Positions 36,536 to 46,887 are shown, numbered from the stretch's first letter. The stretch: 64,000 nt of DNA from Sporosarcina sp. NCCP-2222 (GCF_023168145.1 NZ_BQYK01000003.1:84260-148259); one strand, 5' to 3'. The notes: generated by a model from the letters alone, not told the origin. Numbers and translations are program-made.

Positions 36536-37630
36536 ATGACGAGAACGCCCATCCAAGTAAAACTAGCAGAAACTAAAAAAGAGAAACCGAATGCGGAGAC
36601 GCTTGTATTCGGTAGAACGTTCACGGATCATATGTTCGTTGCGGACTTTGAAGAAGGAAAAGGTTGGCACAGCCACCGAATTGTCCCGTACGAACCGATT
36701 TCCTTAGATCCTGCTTCCATTGTGTTCCACTACGGACAAACCGTTTTTGAAGGCATGAAAGCTTATAAAAATGAAGAAGGTGTAATTCGGCTCTTCAGAC
36801 CTGAAGAGAATATGAAACGGTTAAACCTCTCATTAGACCGATTATGCATGCCAAAAATTGATGAGCACTCAGCATTGCACGGGTTGACAGAACTTTTACG
36901 GATTGAGAGAGACTGGATTCCGACATTGGAAGGCACATCCTTGTATATCCGACCGTTCGTCATCGCGACAGAGGCGTTTCTTGGAGTAGCACCGGCAAGA
37001 AAGTATCAGTTCATCATTATCCTTTCCCCTGTCGGCTCTTATTACAAAGAAGGGATTCATCCTGTCAAGATCCTCGTGGAAAATGAATTTGTCCGAGCAG
37101 TTAAAGGGGGTACCGGCGGCGCTAAGACAGCTGGAAATTACGCAGCCGGACTGAAGGCTCAAGAAGTGGCGGATCAGCAAGGCTATTCCCAAGTCCTTTG
37201 GCTCGATGGAGTAGAACGAAAGTATGTTGAAGAAGTAGGAAGCATGAACATCTTCTTTAAAATTAACGGAGAAATCATCACACCCGCTATTAATGGCAGC
37301 ATTTTAGAAGGGATAACACGAAAATCCATTCTTGATTTGCTTCGTCATTGGGAGATTCCCGTTTCTGAAAGAAAGATTTCGATGGAAGAGATTCGGGATG
37401 CGTATGAAAAGGGAATTTTGGAAGAAGTATTCGGAACAGGTACCGCAGCCGTCATCTCCCCTGTTGGTGAATTGAATTGGGATGGCTATAAAATGATCGT
37501 TAATAATGGAAAAACAGGCGACCTTTCCATGAAACTATACAATACGCTGACTAATATTCAAACTGGCCAAGAAGAAGACCCTTTCAACTGGGTACAAAAA
37601 ATCGTTCAAGAATATGCGAAACTAGCATGA
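36536..37630 (+). CDS. ilvE: Branched-chain amino-acid aminotransferase
   Basis: 364 residues of PLP fold type IV. Conserved blocks: YHYGQTVFEGMKAYK, the catalytic Lys in the GGTGGAKTAGNYAAGLKAQ / WLDGVERKYVEEVGSMNIFF region, EGITRKSILDL and VFGTGTAAVISPVGEL. Transfers amino groups between Leu, Ile or Val and 2-oxoglutarate. Most like B. subtilis YwaA. ATG at 36530 is also possible (spacing five from AAGGAG); I use 36536 because B. subtilis YwaA begins at the same alignment point (MT-x-T-x-I-x-V). A cre site upstream suggests CcpA control. Monocistronic. Confidence 0.93.
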   Translation: MTRTPIQVKLAETKKEKPNAETLVFGRTFTDHMFVADFEEGKGWHSHRIVPYEPISLDPASIVFHYGQTVFEGMKAYKNEEGVIRLFRPEENMKRLNLSLDRLCMPKIDEHSALHGLTELLRIERDWIPTLEGTSLYIRPFVIATEAFLGVAPARKYQFIIILSPVGSYYKEGIHPVKILVENEFVRAVKGGTGGAKTAGNYAAGLKAQEVADQQGYSQVLWLDGVERKYVEEVGSMNIFFKINGEIITPAINGSILEGITRKSILDLLRHWEIPVSERKISMEEIRDAYEKGILEEVFGTGTAAVISPVGELNWDGYKMIVNNGKTGDLSMKLYNTLTNIQTGQEEDPFNWVQKIVQEYAKLA

Positions 37631-37634
37631 TAAT

Positions 37635-37680
37635 AAAAAAGAGACGTCCACTCCATTTTTGGAATCGACGTCTTTTTTTC
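37635..37680. terminator. Terminator between ilvE and the Spo0E-like gene
   Basis: AGACGTC / GACGTCT stem with inner CC-GG pairing, A-run on the left and T7 on the right, serving both converging genes. Confidence 0.87.
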
Positions 37681-37710
37681 TTCGGCATAACAGCTTCCGA
37701 ATGTATGTTT

Positions 37711-37872
37711 CTAGGCAATTTTTTGATAACGGTTTAAAAGCTTGTCTAAATCTTGACTGCATGCTATGACATCTGGGTGTGTAAATCCATTTCGCTTCGC
37801 CATTTTGTACATCATGATCCGCATCATCTGAATTTGTAATGACAACAACTCTTTTTTCAAATTGTCCTTCAC
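37711..37872 (-). CDS. Spo0E-family aspartyl-phosphate phosphatase, 53 residues
   Basis: GTG at 37872 lies nine bases after GGAGG. The protein is two helices: LKKELLSLQIQMMRIMMYKM and then VIACSQDLDKLLNRYQKI. The S-Q-x-L-D motif (SQDLD, residues 39-43) and the helix-loop-helix layout, with hydrophobic heptads in the first helix, identify the Spo0E family, which removes phosphate from Spo0A~P (or relatives). A 102-codon frame over the same DNA is in another register and lacks these features. The gene is monocistronic with a terminator following. In B. subtilis Spo0E relatives (ynzD, yisI) vary in number, so which one this equals is uncertain. Confidence 0.85.
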   Translation of the reverse strand: MKDNLKKELLSLQIQMMRIMMYKMAKRNGFTHPDVIACSQDLDKLLNRYQKIA

Positions 37873-38134
37873 GACCCGCTTCCTCCATACTTTTCAATGT
37901 TTTTTTCACACTTGTCCTATCGTACTTCATTAAATTTAAAAAGAATGTCGGATTTTGATTAGATTACCTACTTTTTATTGCATGTTCACAAATTTGCCAC
38001 AATTGCAATGGTTTTTTCGTACTTTCGGTGTGTGACTTGACAATAGGTGAGTGGATTAGACCACAACTGCATTGTTTTATGGCAGATTGCTCGAATGGGA
38101 GATGAACGCGTTATTGACAGGAGAGCTTGTATGT

Positions 38135-38220
38135 GGTGGGAATATTTCGTATGTTGCTGTTAGTGCTCGTATATGCATTGGAAACGCTCATATGTTTGCC
38201 GGGAGTGTTCGTATTACCTG
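38135..38220. repeat. Degenerate ~22-bp repeats with CTCGTAT core
   Basis: Four units share a TCGTAT or TCATAT core: TTTCGTATG, TGCTCGTATATG, CGCTCATATG and TGTTCGTATTAC, spaced by about 20-23 bases. No open frame with a ribosome site. Adjacent to but different from the 21-bp array next door. Confidence 0.5.
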
Positions 38221-38231
38221 GGCGACCGCTT

Positions 38232-38478
38232 TACCACTGACTGTGAGTGGCTTACCACCGCTTCTTGGGGCTTTACCACCAACTTGAGAGGTATTACCAC
38301 CGACTCTCGGCACTTTACCACCGACTTGAGGGGTGTTACCACCGACTTGAGGGGTGTTACCACCGACTCTCGGCACTTTACCACCGACTTGAGAGGTGTT
38401 ACCACCGACTCGGCACTTTACCGCCGACTTGTGAGGTATTACCACCGACTCTCGGGTCTTTACCACCGACTCATACAT
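38232..38478. repeat. Tandem array of ~12 units, period 21 bp
   Basis: Each unit begins TACCACCGACT. Two subtypes alternate: A ends TGAGGGGTGT and B ends CTCGGCACTT (unit lengths 21, one copy 19). The first two and last units are degenerate. Because 21 is a multiple of three, long open frames appear on both strands with seven-residue periodic peptides, but none has a ribosome site. The gap 37931-38667 has no other gene I can support. Confidence 0.9.
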
Positions 38479-38600
38479 TACGCCAAACTTCCTTCAATTC
38501 CCCTTAGTGTTCTCAAACTACCATCTGCTTAATACATGCCCCGTGTGAATGTACTGATTCATTTACTTGGTAAACCTGGAACGGAGTCATAGCGTCCATC

Positions 38601-38653
38601 AAAAAAGACTGATCAGAGGTCATATTGCGCTGACTTCTGGACAGTCCTTTTTA
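38601..38653. terminator. Bidirectional terminator after yqkE
   Basis: AAAAAAGACTG and CAGTCCTTTTT with inner arms TCAGA-GTCA / TGAC-TCTG; it lies 15 bp from the yqkE stop. Confidence 0.8.
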
Positions 38654-38667
38654 TGAATTGCTGCATA

Positions 38668-38925
38668 TTAAAATTTGGAGCCCGCATCCCCATACTCATC
38701 AAGCAGTTCGGCAAAACTCTTATTCTTCTCTTTTTCTCGCCTTTCGCGCTTCAATTGTTCTTGTCTTTTTTCCTCTTCCGCTTTTTCTTTAGCAGACAGT
38801 TCCATTTTGGTCGCTTTTAACTTCGCCAATATGTCTTCATTCAACGAGTCTGACAGCGTCAGTTTTTCTTCTTTTTCTTTTTTGGGTGCGTGTGATTGAG
38901 TTTGTTTCTGTCTCTTTTTTGCCAT
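38668..38925 (-). CDS. yqkE: DUF3886 family protein YqkE
   Basis: 85 residues, very rich in Lys and Glu. N-terminus KKRQKQTQSHAPKKEKEEK, core LTLSDSLNEDILAKLKATKMELSAKEKAEEEKR, and C-terminal KSFAELLDEYGDAGSKF. Predicted coiled coil in the middle. Matches the YqkE family (DUF3886); function unknown to me. Lies after the thiolase gene in a yqk region that is rearranged relative to B. subtilis. Confidence 0.78.
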   Translation of the reverse strand: MAKKRQKQTQSHAPKKEKEEKLTLSDSLNEDILAKLKATKMELSAKEKAEEEKRQEQLKRERREKEKNKSFAELLDEYGDAGSKF

Positions 38926-38948
38926 ATTCGTTCATTTCCCTTTCTCTA

Positions 38949-40133
38949 TTAAGGGCGCTGGACAATCGTAGCAACGCCTTGTCCGCCACCAATGCATAAT
39001 GTGGCGAGTCCCGTTTTTGCGTCACGGCGCTTCATCTCGTGAAGCAGTGTGACGAGTATGCGCGCACCGCTCGCACCAATTGGATGGCCGAGGGCAATTG
39101 CGCCGCCATTGACATTTAGTTTTTCTTTATTGAAGGACAACTCTCGGTCAACTGCCAAGGATTGAGCCGCAAATGCCTCATTGGCTTCGATTAGGTCGAT
39201 TTCATCTAACCCGATCCCCGCCCGATCCAGTACATTCCTTACTGCTTGGACTGGACCAATTCCCATAATGGAAGGGTCTACACCTGCATTCGCATTTGCT
39301 GTAATTACAGCAAGCGGTTCAATTCCGAGTTCCTCTGCCTTTTCTTTCGACATGATCACAAAGGCAGCTGCACCATCATTGATCCCCGAAGCATTGCCTG
39401 CCGTCACGCTTCCCTCTTTTTTAAAAGCAGGACGCAGCTTTGATAATTTCTCGGCCGTTGTTCCTGCTTTGACATATTCGTCCGTCTCGAAGATGATCGG
39501 GTCACCTTTCCGTTGTGGAATTTGAACAGGAACGATTTCTTCTTTAAATCGGCCGCTTTCTATGGCTGCTGCCGCTTTCGCTTGTGAGTCCGCCGCGAAC
39601 GCATCCTGCTCTTCGCGTGAGATGGTATAACGGTCGCATAAATTTTCAGCTGTCATTCCCATATGGTAATCATTAAAAGCGCACCAAAGTCCATCCGCTA
39701 TCATACTATCTACTAGTTTTTGATCTCCCATTTTGAATCCTTCTCTTGCATTTTTCATTAAATAGGGTGCCTGGCTCATATTTTCCATGCCGCCTGCTAT
39801 TATAATATCCGCATCACCTGACACGATGGCTTGTCTCGCCAGATGGACTGCTTTCAGGCCAGAACCGCAAACTTTATTGATTGTCATGGCAGGCACGGTT
39901 TCGGGCAGACCCGCTTTCACTGCAGCTTGCCTTGCGGGATTTTGGCCATTTCCGGCTTGAAGCACGTTCCCCATAATGACCTCATCGACATGATCAGGCT
40001 TGATGTTCGCCCGCTTGACTGCCTCCTTAATAACAATGGATCCCAGCTCTGCAGCCGAAACGTCTTTCAATGATCCTAAAAAAGATCCAATTGCTGTACG
40101 AACTGCACTAACAATTACTACCTCTTTCGTCAT
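38949..40133 (-). CDS. Acetyl-CoA acetyltransferase (thiolase)
   Basis: 394 residues. Active-site Cys in [14 protein letters not shown], His in [13 protein letters not shown] and second Cys in [10 protein letters not shown]: a complete thiolase I/II. Makes acetoacetyl-CoA from two acetyl-CoA, or the reverse. Start at 40133 ([13 protein letters not shown]) is set by GAGGGGG six bases upstream. Divergent from HMG-CoA lyase, which produces acetoacetate and acetyl-CoA, so the two may belong to one short-chain acyl-CoA route. Whether it is biosynthetic or degradative cannot be told. Confidence 0.92.
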   Translation of the reverse strand: MTKEVVIVSAVRTAIGSFLGSLKDVSAAELGSIVIKEAVKRANIKPDHVDEVIMGNVLQAGNGQNPARQAAVKAGLPETVPAMTINKVCGSGLKAVHLARQAIVSGDADIIIAGGMENMSQAPYLMKNAREGFKMGDQKLVDSMIADGLWCAFNDYHMGMTAENLCDRYTISREEQDAFAADSQAKAAAAIESGRFKEEIVPVQIPQRKGDPIIFETDEYVKAGTTAEKLSKLRPAFKKEGSVTAGNASGINDGAAAFVIMSKEKAEELGIEPLAVITANANAGVDPSIMGIGPVQAVRNVLDRAGIGLDEIDLIEANEAFAAQSLAVDRELSFNKEKLNVNGGAIALGHPIGASGARILVTLLHEMKRRDAKTGLATLCIGGGQGVATIVQRP

Positions 40134-40241
40134 GAAAATCCCCCTCATTCTCTTTCACTTTTCCCCTGTTCCTCTTTCCAAGACCTTCCTAATTGCCGTC
40201 CCCTTTCGACGTCAAGTACAATGAAAGCGGGAGGGGAAGTT

Positions 40242-41144
40242 ATGTTCATTTTACCAAAGAAAGTGACGATTATCGAGGTTGGACCTCGGGATGGCCTGCA
40301 AAATGAAAAAAGACAGGTGGATACCGATGACAAGTTGGCCTTCATCGACCGTCTGCAGCAGGCTGGCATTGATGAAATGGAGCTCACTTCATTTGTATCG
40401 CCGAAATGGGTGCCGCAAATGTCGGACGCCAAGGAGATTGTTACTCAAACAACTAAAGTCGGCCGGCAATTTGTGCTGGCACCGAATGAAAAAGGGGCAC
40501 AGCTGGCACTTGAAGCGGGAGCCAAAAGCATTGCTGTCTTTGTCGGTGTAAGTGATTCATTCAACCAAAAAAATATTAACCGCCCGACGAAAGATGCTGT
40601 TTTGGCACTTGAGCCCGTCATTAAAAACATGAAATTGCAAAATATCTTTGTCAGAGCGTGTATTTCCACCGCATTTTACTGTCCGTACGAGGGTAAAATT
40701 AATAGCAAGGATGTCCAATCGTTATGTGCCGACTTCGTCTCAATGGGAGTCGACGAATTAAGTGTCGCCGATACAGTTGGCAGAGCAAATCCACTGGAAT
40801 GCTATGAATTGTTCATGTTATTGAAAGATACATTTTCCGATGTATTACTGACGGCTCATTTTCATGATACAAGGAAAATGGCACTCGCCAACATTTTTGC
40901 ATCACTGCAAGCGGGAATTGACCGTTTTGATACTTCCGCAGGCGGATTAGGCGGTTGTCCGTTCGCTCCTGGCGCTACTGGCAATGTAGCAACTGAAGAT
41001 GTTGTACATATGCTCGATACATTAGGCATTCAAACAGGAGTAGATGTTAAAAAAGTTTGTGAAGCGATCGATCTTATTGCTCCGCATGTTTCAAGACCGA
41101 TCGATTCAGGAATGTATAGATTGTATAAGAACGGCCAGTTGTAA
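40242..41144 (+). CDS. mvaB: Hydroxymethylglutaryl-CoA lyase
   Basis: 300 residues of the DRE-TIM metallolyase family. N-terminal VGPRDGLQNEK holds the metal-binding Asp and catalytic Arg; ADTVGRANP, HFHDTRKMALAN with the metal His pair, and the GGLGGCPFAPGATGNVATEDV loop with the catalytic Cys follow. Cleaves HMG-CoA to acetoacetate and acetyl-CoA, the last step of leucine breakdown. Start at 40242 follows GGGAGGGGAAG. yqkD begins 14 bp after it. Confidence 0.93.
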   Translation: MFILPKKVTIIEVGPRDGLQNEKRQVDTDDKLAFIDRLQQAGIDEMELTSFVSPKWVPQMSDAKEIVTQTTKVGRQFVLAPNEKGAQLALEAGAKSIAVFVGVSDSFNQKNINRPTKDAVLALEPVIKNMKLQNIFVRACISTAFYCPYEGKINSKDVQSLCADFVSMGVDELSVADTVGRANPLECYELFMLLKDTFSDVLLTAHFHDTRKMALANIFASLQAGIDRFDTSAGGLGGCPFAPGATGNVATEDVVHMLDTLGIQTGVDVKKVCEAIDLIAPHVSRPIDSGMYRLYKNGQL

Positions 41145-41158
41145 AAGGAGTTGAGGGA

Positions 41159-42091
41159 TTGAAGAGGCGTATCGTATATATCACCGGGTTGATCGGCAGT
41201 GTCACCACAGCCCTGCTTTCCATACTGGGTTTCATCGCTACGAATCGCCTAATGTATATGAAATTAAAAGACAGCGATGTCATTTTGAAGCGGGAAGTTG
41301 GCGCGAAACGGTTTGATGAGCATTGGTATGAAACCGTCCGAAAAGAAGACCTATGGATTGATTCCCCAAACGGGTATCCGCTGCGAGCCGTCTTCCTGAA
41401 ACCTCTTGATACGAAGAAGACCGTCATCATTTGCCACGGCGTCACGGAAAATAAAATCAATTCCATGAAGTATGCCCGGCTATTTGAAAGGCTCGGTTTT
41501 AATTCTGTCGTCTATGACCATCGCCGGCATGGCGACTCAGGAGGTAAAACAACGAGCTTCGGGTATTATGAAAAGCAGGACTTGCAAGCAATTGTCCATG
41601 CTGTCCGGAAACAAATCGGCAGCGAGGCGATTTTAGGCATTCACGGTGAATCCATGGGTGCTGCCACTACCATATTGTACGGCGGAGAATTTGAAGAAGA
41701 AGCCGACTTTTATATTGTAGATTGTCCGTTTTCCGATTTCTCGGAGCAAATTCTGCATATCCTCCGAATTAATACACCGCTGCGCTCGAGAATGACGCTG
41801 CGCATCGCCAATCTCTTTCTAAAGATTCGTGATGGCTATACGACCACATTGGTTTCGCCTCGCGAAGTAATCGGAAAAGTGACGAAGCCGATGCTATTCA
41901 TTCATAGCCTGGAGGATGATTTTATTTTGCCAGATATGACGAAAGAATTGTATGAATTAAAGCCTGACCGAAAGAGAATGAAACTTTTCGAAAAAGGTGC
42001 ACATGCCAAATCGTTCAATGAAAATCCGGAAGCCTACGAAGAAACGCTTCAACGTTTTTTAACAGATTACCATTTAATAAACCCGTCCTAA
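41159..42091 (+). CDS. yqkD: Membrane-anchored alpha/beta hydrolase (YqkD-like)
   Basis: 310 residues. One N-terminal membrane helix (VYITGLIGSVTTALLSILGFIAT), then an alpha/beta hydrolase: oxyanion region CHGVTEN, DHRRHGDSGG, nucleophile Ser in GIHGESMGAATTILYGG, acid in SLEDDFI and His near GAHAKSF. TTG start eight bases after AAAAGGAG. Likely esterase-like; the substrate is unknown. In B. subtilis yqkD is near yqkE and yqkF; here it has moved next to mvaB. Confidence 0.85.
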   Translation: MKRRIVYITGLIGSVTTALLSILGFIATNRLMYMKLKDSDVILKREVGAKRFDEHWYETVRKEDLWIDSPNGYPLRAVFLKPLDTKKTVIICHGVTENKINSMKYARLFERLGFNSVVYDHRRHGDSGGKTTSFGYYEKQDLQAIVHAVRKQIGSEAILGIHGESMGAATTILYGGEFEEEADFYIVDCPFSDFSEQILHILRINTPLRSRMTLRIANLFLKIRDGYTTTLVSPREVIGKVTKPMLFIHSLEDDFILPDMTKELYELKPDRKRMKLFEKGAHAKSFNENPEAYEETLQRFLTDYHLINPS

Positions 42092-42110
42092 ATACATGGA
42101 CGGGTTTATT
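42076..42110 (+). terminator. Terminator of yqkD
   Basis: AATAAACCCGTCC and GGACGGGTTTATT, 13 complementary bases with a 9-base loop; the left arm contains the yqkD stop. Confidence 0.8.
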
Positions 42111-42289
42111 GTATGTAACGACATTCAGGGCAATCAAAAAGCCATCCTCCTTATCAACCATTACGATAAGAAAGATGACTTGTCCAAATTAATTGAATTA
42201 TACCAAGAAAGATATATCCATTTTATGAACACGAACAAGCATTCAAAGTTTTGATCCTTGTTAAATCGTTTCCTACTCACGATTTACAA

Positions 42290-42514
42290 TCATTTCTTAT
42301 CATTCAACTTGTTCATTTGTGCCATCATCTGATTAATCTTCTTTTGTGAAGGTTTTTGTCCCATTTGCATCATCATCATGCGCAGCATTTGCTCATTGAT
42401 TGGCGGGTTTTCTTTTAGATATTTCATCATGTATTGACGTGCCATGAAAAATCCAAGGGCCACACCAGCAATTAATGCGACGACAGCAATTAGGATTACC
42501 CAAATCGTGCCCAT
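42290..42514 (-). CDS. yneF: UPF0154 membrane protein YneF
   Basis: 74 residues: N-terminal membrane helix ([29 protein letters not shown]), then [34 protein letters not shown]. This is the conserved YneF/UPF0154 sequence of Firmicutes. Function unknown; it is always near tkt and sirA as here. Confidence 0.93.
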   Translation of the reverse strand: MGTIWVILIAVVALIAGVALGFFMARQYMMKYLKENPPINEQMLRMMMMQMGQKPSQKKINQMMAQMNKLNDKK

Positions 42515-42657
42515 CCGCTTTTACCTCCTTCACTTACCAAAATCAAGTTTACTCCACCATGATGGATTATACAACATCGGGATGCAATATGGCAATGACT
42601 CCATGCAAAATCGTTATTTTCCTTTCCTCTATACTTATTTATTATCCTCATATGTAC

Positions 42658-42716
42658 AAAGGCCGTCCCTGAATGGCACCTTATATATGGGGTGCATTTC
42701 AGGGACGGCCCTTTTT
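42658..42716. terminator. Strong terminator after sirA
   Basis: AAAGGCCGTCCCTGAA and TTCAGGGACGGCC arms with inner GGCACC / GGTGC; a T5 follows on the plus strand. Over 20 base pairs. Confidence 0.85.
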
Positions 42717-42733
42717 ACGCGGTTCATTTATTA

Positions 42734-43183
42734 CTAAAAAGAAATCATCTTTTCGGATACTAAGTGATTGGCATGTTTGACAGGCTTCAGCCATCCCCAC
42801 TCACCCACACCTTCCATTACCGCAAAGTACCGGTCATGTGAACCGGACAACGCGACAAACAGATCCAAATCGAGCATTCTTGAGCCATCGCAATAGGCTT
42901 GTACCGAATAAGGGGACACCGAGATATAGATAGAACCTTTCATTGGATGCGTTAATCGATAGGAACCTTCGTCTGCCTCAACAGAAGAAAAGTTTTTGCC
43001 TAAATGATCCATGATGGCCTCGTCAATTGTCAATTCTTCAATATGATCGCATAAGTATTGGATCTCTTGAGCTGGTTGCTGATGATTTGTTTCTTCTCTT
43101 AACAGATCATAGAGTAAACGTTCCCGCCCTATGATAAATGATAGATATTCATTTTTCACTTTGTAAATTTCGTAAGATCTCAC
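42734..43183 (-). CDS. sirA: Sporulation inhibitor of replication SirA
   Basis: About 149 residues. Starts RSYEIYKVKNEYLSFIIGRERLLYDLLRE, which lines up with remembered B. subtilis SirA (YTYLIKEEFANHYFGRE), and ends in GEWGWLKPVKHAN, like GWLNPIKE of SirA. SirA binds domain I of DnaA and blocks re-initiation in sporulating cells. Start GTG at 43183 lies eight bases after GGGGG. Located between tkt and yneF as in B. subtilis (yneE). Spo0A control is expected from the family; no clear 0A-box was seen. Confidence 0.85.
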   Translation of the reverse strand: MRSYEIYKVKNEYLSFIIGRERLLYDLLREETNHQQPAQEIQYLCDHIEELTIDEAIMDHLGKNFSSVEADEGSYRLTHPMKGSIYISVSPYSVQAYCDGSRMLDLDLFVALSGSHDRYFAVMEGVGEWGWLKPVKHANHLVSEKMISF

Positions 43184-43352
43184 AACCATCACCCCCTTTG
43201 CTCTATCCTACACAATGTCAAATGAAAAACTTGTCAGTTTGTGTTAAATAATTTCACTATTATTGTCGTATGAATATGATTATTCAATCAATTTTAATTA
43301 CTCTTCTATACCCATTTCATGTAAATTCAAACGATGTGTATGGATACATAAA

Positions 43353-43388
43353 GAAAAAGCGAAGGGATCTAAGTCCCAACGCTTTTCT
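43353..43388 (-). terminator. Terminator of tkt
   Basis: AAAAAGCG-GGGA / TCCC-CGCTTTT stem with a short internal loop, seven bases after the tkt stop. Confidence 0.78.
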
Positions 43389-43394
43389 TCATTA

Positions 43395-45398
43395 TTAACC
43401 AATCAACTTTTTAACTTTATTAACAACATTCTCAACTGTAAAGCCATATTGCTCAATTACTGTGTCTCCAGGGGCACTAGCTCCAAAAGTATCGATGCCG
43501 AGGACATCCCCTTCAGTTCCCGTATACTTGTGCCAGCCGAGGGATGATCCCATCTCAATAGCCAGACGCTTCGTAATGGATTTCGGCAAAACAGTTTCCT
43601 TATACGCTTCATCTTGCTGATCAAACAGATTCCAGGAAGGCATGGAAACGACGGAAACCTCGATTCCTTCGTTCTTTAGGCTTTCTTGTGCTTTAACTGC
43701 CAGTCCTACTTCAGAACCCGTTGCGATCAAAATAGCATCTGCGGCTTCTTTGCCTGCTGGCGAAACGACATATGCACCTTTTTTCACTTGTTCCATCGCC
43801 AATTCACCGGACTTTTCGAGAACCGGCAAGTTTTGACGGGAAAGTACGAGTAATGTCGGTGTGTCTTGTGATGTGACTGCGATATTCCAGGCAGCTGAAG
43901 TTTCGTTACCGTCTGCTGGACGAATGACGTTCAGTCCTGGCATCGCACGGTAGGAAGCCAAGTGCTCTACCGGCTCATGTGTCGGTCCATCTTCCCCTAC
44001 AGCGATGCTGTCATGAGTGAAGACGTATGTGACCGGCAAGCCCATTAGCGCTGAAAGTCTAATAGCAGGTCGAACATAATCACTAAAGACAAAGAACGTA
44101 CCGCCAAACACATTTAAACCGCCATGTAGCGCCATACCATTGAGTGCCGCACCCATTCCAAACTCACGAACACCAAACCAGATATTTCGGCCAGCATAGT
44201 TTCCTGGCAGGAAGTCGCCTTCCCCTTTCATTGACGTTTTGTTAGAACCGGCCAAATCGGCACTTCCGCCAAAGAAGGATGGAAGCTTCTTGGCAATTGC
44301 ATTGATAGCATCACCTGAAGCGGAGCGGGTCGCAACCGATTTGCCCGCATCATAAGAAGGCAATGCTTCTGTGACTTCGCTTGGAATTTCGTTACGGATT
44401 GCACGTTTCAATTGCTGCGCAAGATCGGCGTGTTCTGCTTCGTATTGAGCAAAAAGGTCATTCCAGCGCTGTTCTTCCTGTACGCCGAGACGGTCTGTTG
44501 CTTCTTTAAATGTTTCATATACACCATCGGGAACATGGAAGTCTTCCTCGTAAGTCCATTTATAATATTCTTTTGTCAGCTTCATTTCATCTTCGCCAAG
44601 CGGTGCACCATGGACATCCGCTTTGCCAGATTTATTCGGAGAGCCGTAGCCGATGACAGTTTTCACTTCAATCATTGTCGGTCCGCCTGAGTTTGATTTC
44701 GCTTGTTCAATTGCTTTAGAGACTAAACCGATATTGTTGCCGTCTTCGACTCGGATATAATTCCAGCCATATGATTCAAAACGTTTTTGAATGTTTTCAG
44801 TGAATGACATATCCAACTCGCCATCCAAAGAAATGTCATTACTGTCATAAAGAACGATAAGTTTATCCAATTGGAGGTGACCAGCCAATGAGATTGATTC
44901 GGCTGCTACCCCTTCCATAAGGTCTCCGTCGCCACATAGAGCATACGTATAATGGTCAACTACTTCGTAGCCTGGTTTATTGTATGTGGCTGCCAGGTGC
45001 TTTTCAGCCATCGCCATACCGACCGCCATTCCGATCCCTTGACCGAGCGGGCCAGTTGTCGCTTCAACGCCCGCTGTATGTCCATACTCAGGGTGTCCTG
45101 GTGTCTTGGATCCCCATTGTCTGAAGTTCTTAATTTCATCCATTGAAAGTCCGTATCCGCTCAGATGGAGCAAGCTGTAAAGTAGCATTGAGCCATGCCC
45201 AGCAGAGAGGACAAAACGATCCCGGTTGAACCATTCAGGATTTGTTGGGTTATGTTTCATATGTTTCGTCCAAAGAGTGTATGCCATTGGAGCAGCGCCC
45301 ATCGGCAATCCAGGGTGTCCTGAATTTGCTTTTTCAATCGCATCAATTGATAATGTGCGAATGGTATTAATGGCTAGTTGATCGATTTGTTCGGTCAT
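43395..45398 (-). CDS. tkt: Transketolase
   Basis: About 667 residues. Thiamine-diphosphate motif [32 protein letters not shown] (GDG..N), [22 protein letters not shown]-type catalytic His regions, ADLAGSNKT and the ERHAVE-like [31 protein letters not shown]. Links pentose phosphate and glycolysis by C2 transfer. Start at 45398 follows AAGGA by eight bases; earlier in-frame codons lack spacing. Located between sirA and ynzC as in B. subtilis. Confidence 0.97.
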   Translation of the reverse strand: MTEQIDQLAINTIRTLSIDAIEKANSGHPGLPMGAAPMAYTLWTKHMKHNPTNPEWFNRDRFVLSAGHGSMLLYSLLHLSGYGLSMDEIKNFRQWGSKTPGHPEYGHTAGVEATTGPLGQGIGMAVGMAMAEKHLAATYNKPGYEVVDHYTYALCGDGDLMEGVAAESISLAGHLQLDKLIVLYDSNDISLDGELDMSFTENIQKRFESYGWNYIRVEDGNNIGLVSKAIEQAKSNSGGPTMIEVKTVIGYGSPNKSGKADVHGAPLGEDEMKLTKEYYKWTYEEDFHVPDGVYETFKEATDRLGVQEEQRWNDLFAQYEAEHADLAQQLKRAIRNEIPSEVTEALPSYDAGKSVATRSASGDAINAIAKKLPSFFGGSADLAGSNKTSMKGEGDFLPGNYAGRNIWFGVREFGMGAALNGMALHGGLNVFGGTFFVFSDYVRPAIRLSALMGLPVTYVFTHDSIAVGEDGPTHEPVEHLASYRAMPGLNVIRPADGNETSAAWNIAVTSQDTPTLLVLSRQNLPVLEKSGELAMEQVKKGAYVVSPAGKEAADAILIATGSEVGLAVKAQESLKNEGIEVSVVSMPSWNLFDQQDEAYKETVLPKSITKRLAIEMGSSLGWHKYTGTEGDVLGIDTFGASAPGDTVIEQYGFTVENVVNKVKKLIG

Positions 45399-45563
45399 GT
45401 CTGTCATCCTTCCCGTTTCCATCTCTAGTAGATCAAATTAAAGTATTCCCATTCTAGTGTAGTCAAAATGAAGGAGAAATACAAATCGAGTTTGACCGGC
45501 TTGCCCTAAAACTCAATTTCTATCACTTTATCTCGATTCAGTCTGACATCAACTTTCAACTTA

Positions 45564-45797
45564 TCAGTTCGGGTACTTTTTATTGCGCGCATCTTTGACC
45601 TTTTGAGGTGTCACGTCGTTCCCTTCTGGATCAATCACTTTCACACTCTCAATTGTATTTCTCATGGAAGTCCGCAATGATTGCAAGTACTCCTTACGTA
45701 AAGCGGTTTGTTCCCTTGCCTCTTCTATCGATAACCCTGTTGTCTTAGATTTGTTCGAAAGCTCGTTGATTCGTTTAATTTTGTCTTCTGATAGCAT
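45564..45797 (-). CDS. ynzC: DUF896 protein YnzC
   Basis: 77 residues, a helical hairpin: KIKRINELSNKSKTTGLSIEEAREQTALRKEYLQSLRTSMRNTIESVKVIDPEG. DUF896 has been seen as SOS-linked in Bacillales; it follows yneB downstream of yneA and lexA-controlled sites. Complete; function unclear. Confidence 0.92.
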   Translation of the reverse strand: MLSEDKIKRINELSNKSKTTGLSIEEAREQTALRKEYLQSLRTSMRNTIESVKVIDPEGNDVTPQKVKDARNKKYPN

Positions 45798-45847
45798 TTC
45801 TGTGGTCCTCCTAAAGATTCGAATATACCGCTATCATAAAAAGTATA

Positions 45848-46846
<999 letters not shown>

Positions 46847-46860
46847 TAGAACGCCCTCCT

Positions 46861-46887
46861 AGAATGTCTGTTCGGAATGTTTGTTCT
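46861..46887. promoter_or_regulatory. Two adjoining LexA-type boxes near yneA
   Basis: AGAATGTCTGTTCG (46861-46874) and GGAATGTTTGTTCT (46874-46887), both of the form nGAAT-N4-GTTCn, share a base and are spaced 13 bp. Each departs from the Bacillus SOS consensus CGAACRNRYGTTYC at one or two outer positions. They lie just before the yneA start. Confidence 0.6.

Noticed and set aside
37622..37930. 102-codon minus-strand frame overlapping the Spo0E-like gene
   Set aside because: Different register; lacks a ribosome site for its ATG, and crosses a terminator, whereas the 53-codon frame has all Spo0E features.
38188..38478. Long open frames (96, 63 and 86 codons or more) over the 21-bp array on both strands
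   Set aside because: They exist because 21 is a multiple of three; no ribosome site and peptides are simple heptad repeats.
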